DNA of 64,000 nt from Brugia malayi (lineage: Eukaryota > Nematoda > Chromadorea > Rhabditida > Onchocercidae), in contig NW_025062476.1 of assembly GCF_000002995.4 (NCBI RefSeq), positions 13,325,001 through 13,389,000 of the forward strand, given 5' to 3'. Position 1 is the stretch's first letter. Every line of letters begins with the position of its first letter. The notes under the pieces are model-generated. The model was not told where the DNA came from, searched no databases, and was given only the letters and a program-made list of their open reading frames with translations. Shown here in pieces: positions 47,201 through 61,600 of the stretch. The position numbers and the translations under genes are program-made.

Positions 47201-50200
47201 AAACAAAATCTCGAGAATGAATAATTAAATATCAAAATATTGAATTTTTTATTTAATAATGAATGTAAATAAATAAAAAAGTTGAAAAGAAGATTTTTTT
47301 CTGTTTTTAATAGAGAAAGATTTTTAAATTTTTTGAAATTTTAATGAATTATTTTAAGCAAAGAAAAATAATATTTTCAAATTTTAAAATTTTAATTATT
47401 AAAAAAAGTTACCTGTGGATTGATTAAATATGCTGGTGTTTGAAATTTTACAATACCTTTATTATTATTTACATCCAATTCCAAATTATATAAAATATCA
47501 GCATGACGTAACATAGCATTTGCATTATACTTTGATGCTTCCTAAATTATATTAATTTTTATTTTTTTTTTTTTCACTAAATTTAATTTTGTTTAAAAAA
47601 TTTACACATTATATCAACAAATTAATTTGTATCCAAGTAATTTGTACGTGAAATACAATCACAGGTATGCAATTACACGTGATCTACGTATCCTACGTCA
47701 CGCATACATTTTAAAATATTAATTAAACTTAAAAAAACATTTATATGTAAATAAAACTAATTAAAATTTAAATTATTTATATTTAACTAAAAAAAGAAAA
47801 AAAATGAATTAAAATTACATTATCGTGATCTACATATCCTACGACACACATATATTTTAAAATAATTAATTAAACTTAAAAAAAATTTATATGTAAATAA
47901 AACTAATGAAAATTTAAATTATATTTAAATAAAAAAAAAAAATGAATTAAAATTACATTATCAATATTGAATTTAATTTTTCCTTCGCTATTCATCAAAT
48001 AGCTTAATTTTATCAAATAACCAATATCAGTATTTTGAGCTGATAACATTTCATATCCTTTAATCACAAATTGTTTGTTTACATTAGTTTCTGCATCACA
48101 ATTCCAAAATGTTTGACCTTTATGACAATCAAACATAATCTAAAATATATTTTGAAAAAAAAAAAAAAAAAACAAAAACAAAAAGATTTATCAATTAAAA
48201 TTAAAGCATTTTTTTTAAAAAAAAAAGGTTTAATCAATTAATTAATAAAAATAATTAAAATTACATTTCAATAATTCATATATGATATTACTTTCTATAA
48301 ATTTTTACTGTATATATATGTATATATATCAAATATGATTTAATTCGAATTTAATAATTGAATAATTGGAATTTAATAACTGAAAAATTAATAATAATTG
48401 AATAATTAATATCTCAAATCAAATAATTTTTATATATATATATATATATATATCAAATATAATTTAATTCGAATTTAATAATTGAATAATTAGAATTTAA
48501 TAGTTGAAAAATGTATAATAATTGAATAATTAATATTCGAAATAAGCAAAAATTTAATTACATTTATTTGATTAAAAAATGACTTAAAAAAAAACTTTTT
48601 TTTTTTCAGTAAACAAATGAATAAATAAAAATAATCAAAAATATTTCAATATTCCACAAGGATAGATGTTATTTTTGATAAATTGAACTATATGTCAAAT
48701 TTAAATTAATTAGAATTGAATTTAATCATTGAATAAAATACTTGAAAAAAATATTGTGCTAAAATTTAATTCATTTATTAAACTTTAATAAAATTGTTAG
48801 TATTAAATTAAAAAAAAAAAACGCACAATAACAAATGTTTCATTAATAATATTTTGAATTTATTTATTTTTTTTTACTGATTAATTTTATAAAAATTTAA
48901 CAGAAATATGTTAAATTATTATTTAAATTATTATTTGGTATTTATAATTTTACAAAAAAATAAAATTAATTAATTAAAAAAATGAAAAATACTTTACTTT
49001 GCCATATTGAATTATACCAAAATTTGTTAAGGCGCTAATGTCTATTTGAACTTGTCGTTGACGATAAATTGTTGACAAATTCATATTTAACACTTTTTCA
49101 TTAAATTTCAAATATTTGTTCAATATTCTTTGCCCATTTCTATGATTATATTCGATCGTATGCTTCAATACCATTTCATTTCCCTTAAAAATTAAACATT
49201 TATTTTTTTGAAATTTCAAATAAAAATTTCATTTTTAAAAAGAAAAAATCGAAATGAAAGTAATTAAAAAGAAAAAAAAAACATAAATTTTATCAAAAAT
49301 TTAAACTAAAAAAAAATAATAATTTTATTATTTTCAAAAAAAAAAGGAGATAATTAAATAATAATTATATAAATTTTATCAAAAAATTTTTGAAACAAAT
49401 AATTTCTTTTGAAATAATTATCTGTCAAATTTAAAATTTTTTTTTCATTATTTTAATTAATTTTAACATTTAATAGACACAATTGTATTTCATTTACAAT
49501 AATAGCAATTATACTTTTTTTTTCTTTGATTAATAATTTTTATAAAATTTTAGTAAATATTTTGAATTATTTTTTCATTTTTTAAAAAATTATTTCTTAA
49601 AAAAAAAAAGAAATTTACGATAATATCAGTGATAGCACTAATTGATGTAATATCATTTTTAATTTCATTTGTTAAATTTAATATTCTTCCAGCATTGATA
49701 AGCGCAAAAATTGTTTTTGCTTTTCGTATTGAAATAATTTTTTCCACTTCCAATTGTTGCTCAAAGTTTATTCCAATCTGTAAAATAAAAACCAAAAAAA
49801 AAAAAAAAAAAGAAAATTTAGCATTTAATTCTTTTTTTAAACTTTTTAATATATAAATTTTGATGAAAAAAAAAGAGGAATTTTATAATAAAGTAAAAAA
49901 TAATAATAATAATAATAATGGAAAAACAATAAACTAATTATCCTTTATTTATTTAATTAATTATTACTTTTTTTTTAAAATTATTATCAACAAAAATATA
50001 ATGGATTGTGGTAATATACTTTCTCTCTCTTTTTTTTATTTTTAGAAATTAATTTGTTTATAAAATTAAGTAAACAATTAAAAAATTACTTGAGGTGTCA
50101 TAAATTTGCTAGCATAAATATATGCTCTGCTACCTTCATTATGCATTATTTTACGCCAATAACCTTCAATACCATAGCGTTTATCATTTATTTCAAATAA

Positions 50201-53200
50201 TCCTTCAATATTTGCCTGAAAAAAAAAAAAATAAATAAATAAAATAATAATAATAAACAAATAAACAAAAACAGACGAAGAAAAAAATGAAAAGATTAAA
50301 TAAATGAAAAATAGACAAATAAACAGAATAAATGAACAGAAAATAAACAAATAAACAGAATAAATAAGCAAAAAGTAAACAAATAAACAAAAAAATGAGC
50401 AAATAAACAGAATAAATAAGCAAAAAAAAATGAGCAAATATACAGAATAAATAAATAAAAAATAAAAAATAAGAAAAAAAAATGAATTTTTTAATACTTC
50501 TAATAGTTATTAACAACAAAAATGATTACATTAGGCGACCTTTAAACATTAATTTATTAAAAAATTAATTTTAAAAAACAAATCATTTTATCATTGATAA
50601 AATGATAATATTCATTTATATCATATATTCCAGAATTAAAACAGTTTATCATCAATCACATATAACAATCAAACTAAATTTTTGATAATACTTTAGAGAG
50701 AGAGAGAGAGAGAGAGGGAGAAAAAAAAAGAAAACATTTTGATTAAATTAATTAAATTAAAATTACTTGATCAGTTCGATAGAGAAAACCTCCTTTTGTT
50801 TTAATTGATCGTTGTTGTAATGGTTTATCAGTACTTAAATGAGTTTCAATTTCAAATAAATCCCAACGAAACGATGTTGCATTGAGTGTCATTGAAATAG
50901 TTCGAATATGATTTTTATCCAAATCACTAAATATAATAATATTTTTTATTAATTAAATTTAAAAAAAAAAATAATAATTTTTATTTTTCAATTACTTTAA
51001 TCATTATTTTTTTTTTTTGAAAAAAATTGAAGAAAGAATGAAATTTTTAAAGATTACACAAAGAAAAAAGCTATGTAAATTAGCAATAAACAATAAAATA
51101 AACAAAATAATTAATTATTCAAAATTTAAAAATTAACCATTTAAAAATTATTTTATCATTTTGACGATCAAAATGTAATTTCAAATTAATATCATCATTC
51201 GATTCGAGTTTTATCGCATAAACTGTACCATATGAATGCTTTAATTGATTATATTCCATTACTATTTTATTTGATCTCTAAAAATAAGCTTAATTAATTT
51301 AAATGATAATTAATTTATCAATTTAATTTAGCAATTTTAGCTAAATTAATTTAGCATATCAAAATTTTTGCTTAATATCTAACAAATTCCTCAAATTTTT
51401 GCTAGAAATTTCTTTTTTTATTATTTATTTAATTAACACTTTTTAAAATGTTAAAAAAGTGTGTCACATTATCTTTGTCAATTATTTTACTTTCTTTTGT
51501 TTCAATTTTTTTTTTTAAAAAAAATTTTAATATTTTATTTTAATATATATTTTATTTAAAAAATTTAATATCTATTATCACATTATCATTAATTATGTTA
51601 CAACAAAAAAAAAAGAAGAAAAAAATCAAAAATTATTTTAGTTATTTTAATTTTTTAAAAAACTTTAAAAATTTTAACTTTTTAATTATTTCATTATTCA
51701 AAAATTATTTTAAAAAATATTTTAAAGTCCAACGATTATTCAAGTAATATATTATTATCATATTATCATCATTATTTTACTTTAAAGATATCATAATTAT
51801 CTTAGATATATATTTGATCTTTGATCGAATTTCTCAGTGTGAATATTAAAAGTAAGTTTTTTTGTTAACAAAAATTTTTGTTTCTTCGAAATATTTAATA
51901 AATTTTTTTTATTTTTTTTTTTTTTTTGGCTAATAAAATTAGAATAAAAACTATTTTAACCACTGTTATCACATTATCATAAATTATCAATGATTTAATG
52001 ATTTTGGTCCTTTTCTCTTTATCACTTTTAATCATACAAATAAAAAAAATAATTTGATAACAGATAAATAAATAATTAAACTTACCTGTTGATAAATCCA
52101 ATTAAATTCACCTCGATATTGTTGATTAGGTAGATTGAATGTTTTTGGTAGAATAATACTACCTGTACCAAAATGATTACCATCTTTACGTATTGTTGCA
52201 AGCGCTGTTATACTATTCATTGATGGTTGTAACTCACCTGTCTAAAATAAATAAATAAACAATTTATTATTTAAAATTAATTAATTTTAATATATATTTT
52301 TGCTTTCTTTTGATCACTTACCATTTGATAGTTAATTTTTGGCTCAAATTTTTCGGTGTAAATATTAAAATTAATTTTTTGTTGATTGCCAAATTGGCCA
52401 ATAAGATTAATTGTTAAATCATATATTGTTTGACCACCTTGTTTTGCATGCCATTGTATGCTGCAAATTAATATTAATTTTTAATTATATAGGAAATTAA
52501 ATTAAATGCAAATAATTTGAAATGATATAAAATGAAATTAAATATAAATAATTGTATGCTGTAATAATTGTATACCATTGTATGCTGTAAATTAATATTA
52601 ATTTTTATTAATTTTTATTAATACAGGGAAATTAAATTAAATGTAAATAACTTGAAATGACATAAAATAAAATTAGGTATAAATAATTGTATGCTGTAAA
52701 TTAATATTATTTTTTATTTATATAGTAAATTAAATGTAAATAATTTGAAATGATATAAAATGAAATTAAATATAAATAATTTGCAAATAAAATTATACAA
52801 ATAAGTATTAAGAAAATAAATTCATGTATATAAAAGTATAAAATTAATTTTAAATAATATAAAATGAAATTAAATGTAAAATAATTTATGAATAAAATAT
52901 TAATTTTAAATATTTAGCACTATATATGTGCTGCAGAAAACTAAATTGAATTTTAAAAAAAAAAATATAAATTGAAATTAATTTTAAGTAAATAAATATA
53001 GTATATTTATTTATTTACACTTACTTGTAATAATCATAATTATATTTGATATGCTTTCTTATATTTAATGGTTCATTTAATCCGGCAACATTAACTGTTG
53101 ATTCAATGGTATATTCATTTTCCTGTAATTAATACAAATTATTTTATCATTTCTAATTTAATTATTAGTTTAAATTTTAGCAGGTATACTCATTTTTCTG

Positions 53201-56200
53201 TAAGTAATGTTTTTCTAATTTGATTTAAATTTTAATTTAATTAAATTTTAGCAATTAGTTTGAATAAATATTAATTAATATGAAAATTTTTAAATGAAAA
53301 AGCTTAATAAAACCAATATTTTTTTTTTTTTTTTAATTTAAAACAAAGATAAATGAAATAACTTTTAGTAAAGTAAGTAATTTATGAAATCATACTTAAG
53401 AATAATTGTTTACAATTGTTTAACTTACTCGAGGACGAAATATAATATCTGATAATGCATTAATTCTCTCATTTCTATTCCATTGTAAATGTGTTTGCAT
53501 TTTATACTGACCAATGGTCACTTCATCAATTTGCTTATTTAATGTAATTTCACGGTCAAAATAACGAAGTAGCATATTTCCTTTAAAATTCCATTTTGGA
53601 TTCACCTAAAAAACGAAAGAAAAAGGAACAAATAGTTTCTAATTTTATCATAAATTTATCAAATACTTTTATTTTTTTTTTTTTTTCAAATACAAAAAGA
53701 AAATAACCTTTATGGCATATTCGGCTGAAGCGTGAATATTTCGCATTTTTGGCGTTTCGATATCAATTTTCAACATGAATTGTAGTGGAAAATGATTTTG
53801 ATAGATAATATTTAATTTATTATCAATATCAAATTGATCACATTTTACCTAAATTATAATTTTTATCAACATTATCAAATTGATCACATTTTACCTAAAT
53901 TATAATTTTTATCAACTTGCTTGATCACATCTTACCTAACTTATATTTATTATCAATACTTGCTTGATCACATCTTACCTAACTTATATTTATTATCAAT
54001 ACTTGCTTGATCACATCTTACCTAACTTATATTTATTATCAATACTTGCTTGATCACATCTTACCTAACTTATATTTATTATCAATACTTGCTTGATCAC
54101 ATCTTACCTAACTTATATTTATTATCAATACTTGCTTGATCACATCTTACCTAACTTATATTTATTATCAATCCTTACTTGATCACATCTTACCTAACTT
54201 GCATTTTATTATTTCATATTTCAAAATTTATTAATAAAATACAGTTAAATGTACAACTTATGCATTTTTTTTTAAATATAAATTAATGACAAATAAAATA
54301 ATTAATTATGCATTTCTTATAAAAAAAAAAATTAAATAGCAAAAGCTAAAAAATAATTACCCTTCCAATAGCCGTGTAAATATTATTAGGATCACGTGTT
54401 ACGTCTAAATTTGCTAAGAATTTTTTTCCAAAATAAGTTGCATCCAATAAATTTTTGATATTATTGCCAGTACGATTAGAAATTATTTGAAAATCTAATC
54501 TGTTAAATGCAGTACTAATAGCATAAATAGCATTTTTGAAATGATGATTACTTGCTTTTCTCTAAAAAAAAATAAAATTGTTTTTAAATAATAGATTTAA
54601 AAAAAATTTTTTAAAAAATTTAAAAATTTTTAAATTTAAAAGAAAATTTTTTTTAACAGAAACGATAGAAGAACATTTTCTTTTCATTTTTAAAATAATT
54701 AATTAATTAAAAACATAAAAAAAAGAAACAAACAAATCTTTTTTTTTTTCTAAACACTTACTTGAAATATTTGTTCAAATCCAATTTCAAGTGTTTGTTT
54801 TGAATAATTTTCAATTTGATATTCACCACTTATTGTACCTTTTAAATTAATCATTCCTTGATGAATAATTGTTGTATCAAATTTTCCATTAAAATTTGGT
54901 CCCAAATATTCCAATTTACCTTCATATTTTGGTGTTTGTGGATTGATTAAAACTATAAAATTAATTTATTCAACAAAAAAAAGGCTTACAAAATTAATTC
55001 TTTCTCCTAAATTTTTTTTAAAAAAAAATAATTTTAATAATTTAATTGGATAAATATAATTTGTAATGATATCAGAATATAAATCAATCCGATAAAATTA
55101 ATTTTTAAAAAAAAAAAAAAAAAAAAATTTTATCCAACTTAAAATAAATTATCATATTGTATTGCTAATGATAACTGAAAAAATAAAAAAGAAAGAAAAG
55201 AATTTACATTAAAATTTTTTTTTTTTTTTTTTTCTTTTTTTTTTTTTAACTAAATCATATATATGCAATAATTTATTTTCAACGTTTTGTTTTTTTTTCT
55301 TTTTTTTTTTCAAAATGAAATTGAATTAGTTAAAAAATTTTTTTGAAATTATTAAAATTAAAATCTTTAATATTTTCCTTTTTTCTTTTTTTTTCAAAAT
55401 GAAATTGAATTAGTTAAAAAATTTTTTTGAAATTATTAAAATTAAAATCTTTAATATTTTCCTTTTTTTTTTTTATTCCAAAATTTTTCATAAACATATA
55501 ATGCATATGTAATAATTTAATAACTTACTTTTAAAAATAATTGCTTTATCAAAAATTTTATCCAAATGAAAATCAAACATTGCGTAAGGTTTAACAATGT
55601 TAAATTGTAATTCTGTTGTAATTTCTGCTATTGTAACACTTTTAGCAATACTTCTTGCATTTAATTTATACAAATTTAATTCTCTTTGTTTTGTGATCTG
55701 AAAAAAAAGAAAAATTATTAATAAAAATAATAAGAAAAATTCTTTTTTTTTTTTTTTTTTTTGAATTTTATATTAAAATTTTTTTTTGAAAATATATTGG
55801 GAATTTAATAAATATCAAATACAATTAATTCAATTTGATTAGATTTTATATAATCATTATTTAATAGTTTTACTAAAAAAAGAAAAAAAAAAAGGTAAAT
55901 AAGCAAACAAATAAACATGTAAACATAAGAAATAGACAAACAAATAAATAAACATAACAAATAAAAACAAACGAGCAAACAAACAAACACATAAATAAAC
56001 ATTACAAATAAGCAAACAAACAATTAAACAAACAAATAAGTGTACATAACAGATAAACAAACAAACAAACAAATGAGTAAACATAACAAATAAACGGACA
56101 AACGAACGTATAAATAAACATAACAAATAAACAAACAGACGAACAATAAAAAAACAAATAGACAAACAAAAGAACAAACAAACAAATGAGTAAACATAAC

Positions 56201-57082
56201 AAATAAACGAACAAACGAACATATAAATAAATATAACAAATAAACAAACCGATGAACGAACAAACAAACAAAGATATAAACAAACATAACAAATAAACAG
56301 ACAAATAGATAAACAAATAAAAATTATTGTCACCTTTAAAATGCCATCAAGAATGTAAACTTTATCATCAATGATAAGTTTAAGATTTGTCGCATAATCA
56401 TCCAATTGTTGTTGCATTTGTTGTAAATTACCATCTAGTACAATTGTTTTAATTGGAGTAACAATACCAACTTTAAGTTTTTTACGTGGAATTGAAATTT
56501 CAAAATCAGTTTCAATTTTTCGATTAATTTTCGATCCTGGTGTATCAATTCTAATTAACAATTTTTGCTCTCCTCTCTAAAATTAAATTTATTAATTTTA
56601 ATATCATTCGAGTAATGAAAAATTTTTTAAAAAAAGTACAATTTAAAAATTCTATCTTGATTTTAAATTTCGACTTTATTATCTTAATTTTAAATTTCGT
56701 TTTTTTTTACGTTGAATTGAAATTTCAAAATCAGTTTCAATTTTTTGATTAATTTTCGATCCTGGTGTAATTACTACTTACTAAGACGATTAATGATTAC
56801 TTAATAAGATTTAAAAAAAAAAAATATTACTTAATAAGATGTAAAATTAATTATTACTTAATGCGATGTCAAATTTTCATACATATATGAAATATTTAAA
56901 ACAAAGAATAAAAAAAAATTTGATTTAATTATAACTTCATTTTCATTCCTTCTAGTTTGAACTGAAAATTGAATTAATTATCACTTGATTTCTATTCGTT
57001 TGATTTCAAATTAAAATTCGAATTAATAATTACTTAATAAGATATAAAATTTTCATACATGTATATTATAGTATTTAAAATG

Positions 57083-57120
<38 letters not shown>

Positions 57121-58662
57121 AAAAAAAAGAAAAGAAAAGCTTACATTACTATTTCTTTCTAAAAGAAATTCAAAACTATTCATGCTGTGATCAATTTTTT
57201 CCACTTTAATACTTCCCTCCATTACTGGGAAATTTGCATAAAACTGAAAACAATTTTAATTTATTAAAAACTAATTTAATTTAATAAAAAATTTAATTTA
57301 TTAAAAACTAATTTAATTTAATAAAAAATTTAATTTATTAAAAACTAATTTAATTTAATAAAAAAATTTAATTTATTAAAAACTAATTTAATTTAATAAA
57401 AAATTTAATTTATTAAAAACTAATTTAATTTAATAAAAAATTTAATTTATTAAAAACTAATTTAATTTAATAAAAAATTTAATTTATTAAAAACTAATTT
57501 AATTTAATAAAAAATTTAACTTATTTTTTATTTCAAATATAAAAAATATTTTCTTAAAATGAATTTACATCGATGCATGCTTGAATTCCAAGAATTTTTG
57601 CTAAGATGTCACCGGAACAATAACGTTTTTGTATTTTTTGATCACTGTGTCGTCTAATGATAAATGACTGATAACGATTACTATCAATTTTGATAATATC
57701 ATGACTGAAAATTAGAAAAATTAAATTTAATATTTGTTAAACATTCTTTTCATTTCTTTTTAAAAGTTAATTTTAATTATTTGATTAATTAGAATTCAAT
57801 AAAAAGCTAAGAAGAATTTATATTTGATGACATTTTATGAATTAAATGACGATAAATGATAATTAATGATATCAAATAAATTGTGATAATTTATTCTTCT
57901 GAAAATATTAATGATAATAGCAAATTATTGTATCTTTTTAATAAAAATATTGCTCTATGTATTATCAGTATAAGTTATTAGTTTTAAAAAAAAAAAAAAA
58001 AAAAAATTATAAGTGATCAAATTTTATGAATTATATTCTGACAGATAATAATAATAATAATAATTGATATCCAATAAACTGTGATAATTTTTATCTTCAA
58101 AAACTTATGATGGATGATAAAAAAATCCTGATAAATGATAATGAAAGATCATAATAGATTACATCTTATATCTAACATTAAGATTATTAAAATAGATGAT
58201 AACAATTGATATCAAATTAATTGTGATAAATTTGTTTGATCTTATATCTAACATAAACATTTCAAATTGATCATAATAGTTGATATCAAATCAATTGTGG
58301 TAAATTTTCTCCATCATTCGTGATAATAATTAATATCAAATCAATTATGATAAATTTTTTTGGTTATTCGTGATAATGATTAATATCAAATCAATTATGA
58401 TAAATTTTTTTGGTTATTCGTGATAATAATTAATATCAAATCAATTATGATAAATTTTTTTGGTTATTCGTGATAATAATTAATATCAAATCAATTATGA
58501 TAAATTTTTTTGGTTATTCGTGATAATAACTAATATCAAATCAATTATGATAAATTTTTCTGATCTTATATCTTACATTAAGCTATTAAAATAGATGATA
58601 ACAACTGTTATCAAATCAGTTGTGATAAATTTTTTTGTCTTTTTTTTTGCTTTAAATAATAC

Positions 58663-58694
<32 letters not shown>

Positions 58695-61600
58695 GTAGTA
58701 ATTACCTTATTTTTGTAACAAAAAGTTCTTTGTGTGGAATATCAATTTTAAATGATAATTTTTTTCCTTCAATCATTTCCATTGTTTGTGAAATTGTTGT
58801 TGCAGCATACAAATTTGATGTTATCATAGCACCTGTCATTATATTACCTGCGCGTAATACTATTGCGCCACTTCTTGCAATTGATATTGATGGATGTATG
58901 TCAATCTAAATATGTAAATTTCTTTTTTAGAAAAATAATTTAAAATTAATTAAAAAAGAAAAATAATTTAAAAATGAAAAAGCATAATAATTATGATTAT
59001 AAAATTTGCTTTGAATTAAAATACTCAAAAAAAAAAATTCAAATTAACTTAAAAGATTTTTTGATTTAATATATATTTATGCATTTATAGCAAAATACAT
59101 TTTTTTAAAAAAAAAAAAAAAAAAAAAAAGAAGAAGAAAAGATTTTTGAACTTTTATTTTTTAGAAAAAAAGAAAGAAAGAAAAAAAAAATGATTAGAAA
59201 ATTTGCTTTAAATTAAAACATAAAAAAAGAAAGAAAGGAAATTTTAAAATTTAATGTTTAACTAAACTTTTATTTTTTTTTGTAATATATATTTAATAAT
59301 AAAATAAAATTATAATATAATCAACTTACATGACTGCTTGCATCAAATTTTCGTTGCAATAAATTTACAAAATTTAATTTCAATTTACTATTTAGCTTAG
59401 CTGCAAATGATACATTTAATAGGAATTGAAATGATAAGCCAGATAGTGTTGGTAGTGTTTGTGATAATTCAAATAAAAGCATATAGCGTGAAAGCTGCAA
59501 ATAATTTATAAATAATAAACATTTTTAAAAAATAAAAATTTCATTAAATAATTTTAAATAAATAAAGTAATTTGTTATTTTTCAAAAAAAAAAAAAAAAG
59601 ATTAGAGTTTAATATTTGTTTTCAATAATCAGTGTATTTAAAATTCAATTATTTCAGGTAATTAATGTATTTGAAACTCAATTAGTTCAAGTAATTAATA
59701 TATTTAAAATTCAATTATTTCAGGTAATTAATATATTTAAAATCCAATTAGTTTAAGTAATTAATATATTTAAAATCCAATTAGTCAAATAATTAATGTA
59801 TTTAGACTTTAATTATTTAAAGTAATTAATATATTTAGAATTCAATTACTTCGAGTAATTAATATATTTAAAATCCAATTAGTTCAAGTAATTAATGTAT
59901 TTAAAATTCAATTAGTCAAATAATTAATGTATTTAGACTTTAATTATTTAAAGTAATTAGTATATTTAGAATTCAATTACTTCGAGTAATTAACATATTT
60001 AAAATCCAATTAGTTCAAGTAATTAATGTATTTAAAATTCAATTATTTCAAGCAAATAATATATTTAAATTTCAATCATTTCATAGTTATGGTAATAATT
60101 GCTATGGATATTAAAGATAAATTATAATCTATCCAAATTAATAATCCTAATTATTTATCATACAATGAATTCTTTAATTAACCTTGAAATCATTTTTTTT
60201 TTTAAAAAAAATAATTTTCAGTTCTTGAGTAATTTTGTAAAAGTTAACTTCAATATTTTTTAAAAAAATCTTTTTTTTTTATTATTATTTTTTTTAAAAA
60301 CCATTCCTTCTAATATATAATCTTAAATATATTAGTTTTATTTCAAATAATTATTATTTATAAATTAATCTTAATTTATGCTCAATGTTTTTTTTTTTCT
60401 CCATTTCTACTTAAAATATTTCTTATAATTTTAGTTATTCATTTCTGATCAAATTTAAAAATTTAAATCTTTCAAACCTTTTTTGTCTTCTCTTCCATTA
60501 ATTTTGCTAATACTTTATCAATTTCAATATTTTCTTTGATTTTATCAATTAATTGATGTTGTTCCATTTGATAGCCATAATAATATAAATCATCACCAAA
60601 CATCTAAATGAATCAAAAAAATTTATATATATATTAAAATTATTTATTAGCTTATCAAATAAATAAGCTTATCAAGAAATCAAATAAATATATATTTAAA
60701 TATATTATATTTAAAATGATTTATGATAAATGCTAAAATGTGTAATATTATTTAATGAATTTTAAATTTATAATATCACTTTAATGAATTTAAAATATGT
60801 AATATTATTTAATTAATTTAGAATATGTAATAATATTTAATGAAATTAAAGTATGCAATATCATTTTAATAAATTTAGAATATATCATTAATTAATTTAA
60901 AGTATGTAATATCACTTTAATAAATTTAAAATACGTAATATCATTCGATGAATGTAGAATATATTATTTAATGAATTTAAAATGTATAATATTATTTGAT
61001 TAATTTAAAATATATCATTTAATTAATTTAAAATACGTAATACTATTTAATTAATTTAAAATATATAAAAATCATTTCAACGAATTTAAAATATGTAATA
61101 TAATTTAATGAATTTAGAATCTATCATTTAATGAATTTAAATTATTTAATATCATTTTAATAAATTTATTACAATTATTAATTAATAAAATTACTCTAAT
61201 ATAAATGGTTAATCTTAGCAAATCTTCAATATTTCTATTTCGTCTTCTATATAATTCTTTCAAATAATTCAATTTAGAATATTTCGATTGAAATTGCTTT
61301 TCTCGAAAGATATGTCCGTTCGGGTTGCTTATATAACCATTTGCGCCAAATAATTCCTCGTCCGCATTCTCTAAGCCTTCAGCTCGTGCACCAATTTCCA
61401 AAATATTTATACTGCAAGAAAAAAATAAATAAATGAAAAATACATTTAATACATTCAATGAATATTTATATTAATATCAATTATTGTTAAATTTAAAAAA
61501 AAAAAATTTATTAAATTATTAAAATATAAATTACCAATTCATATTTGTTATCAATTTATTATCAATTATCATATCATTTAAAAGTTCTGAATATTATTAA

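Larger units (their letters stand above)
35040..57704 (-). other. central lipid-binding region of lipid transfer protein
   Basis: Thirty-three exons, alternating short beta-strand-like hydrophobic/polar segments with basic loops. From the N-terminal side: 57569-57704 (CSGDILAKILGIQAC), 57145-57243, 56334-56576, 55529-55697, 54762-54952, 54361-54561, 53708-53848, 53429-53605, 53025-53122, 52322-52460, 52086-52241, 51138-51277, 50767-50926, 50090-50215, 49619-49777, 48998-49183, 47957-48139, 47413-47541, 46216-46332, 45759-45866, 44825-44965, 44510-44693, 43737-43903, 41665-41908, 40980-41174, 40440-40505, 40103-40263, 38414-38525, 37863-38009, 37452-37527, 37066-37241, 36207-36395, 35040-35189. 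The last six are more helical. No enzymatic motif is present. Confidence 0.8.

Noticed and set aside
50078..50519. Hydrophobic minus-strand frames of 104 and 119 codons
   Set aside because: Generated by the AATAAACA repeat; only the part within 50090-50215 is a true exon.
55857..56561. 234-codon minus-strand frame that looks like a multi-pass membrane protein
   Set aside because: Only the N-terminal ~81 codons are a real exon (56334-56576); the Cys/Leu/Phe-rich remainder is read-through of an AAAC/AAAT repeat after a GT donor.
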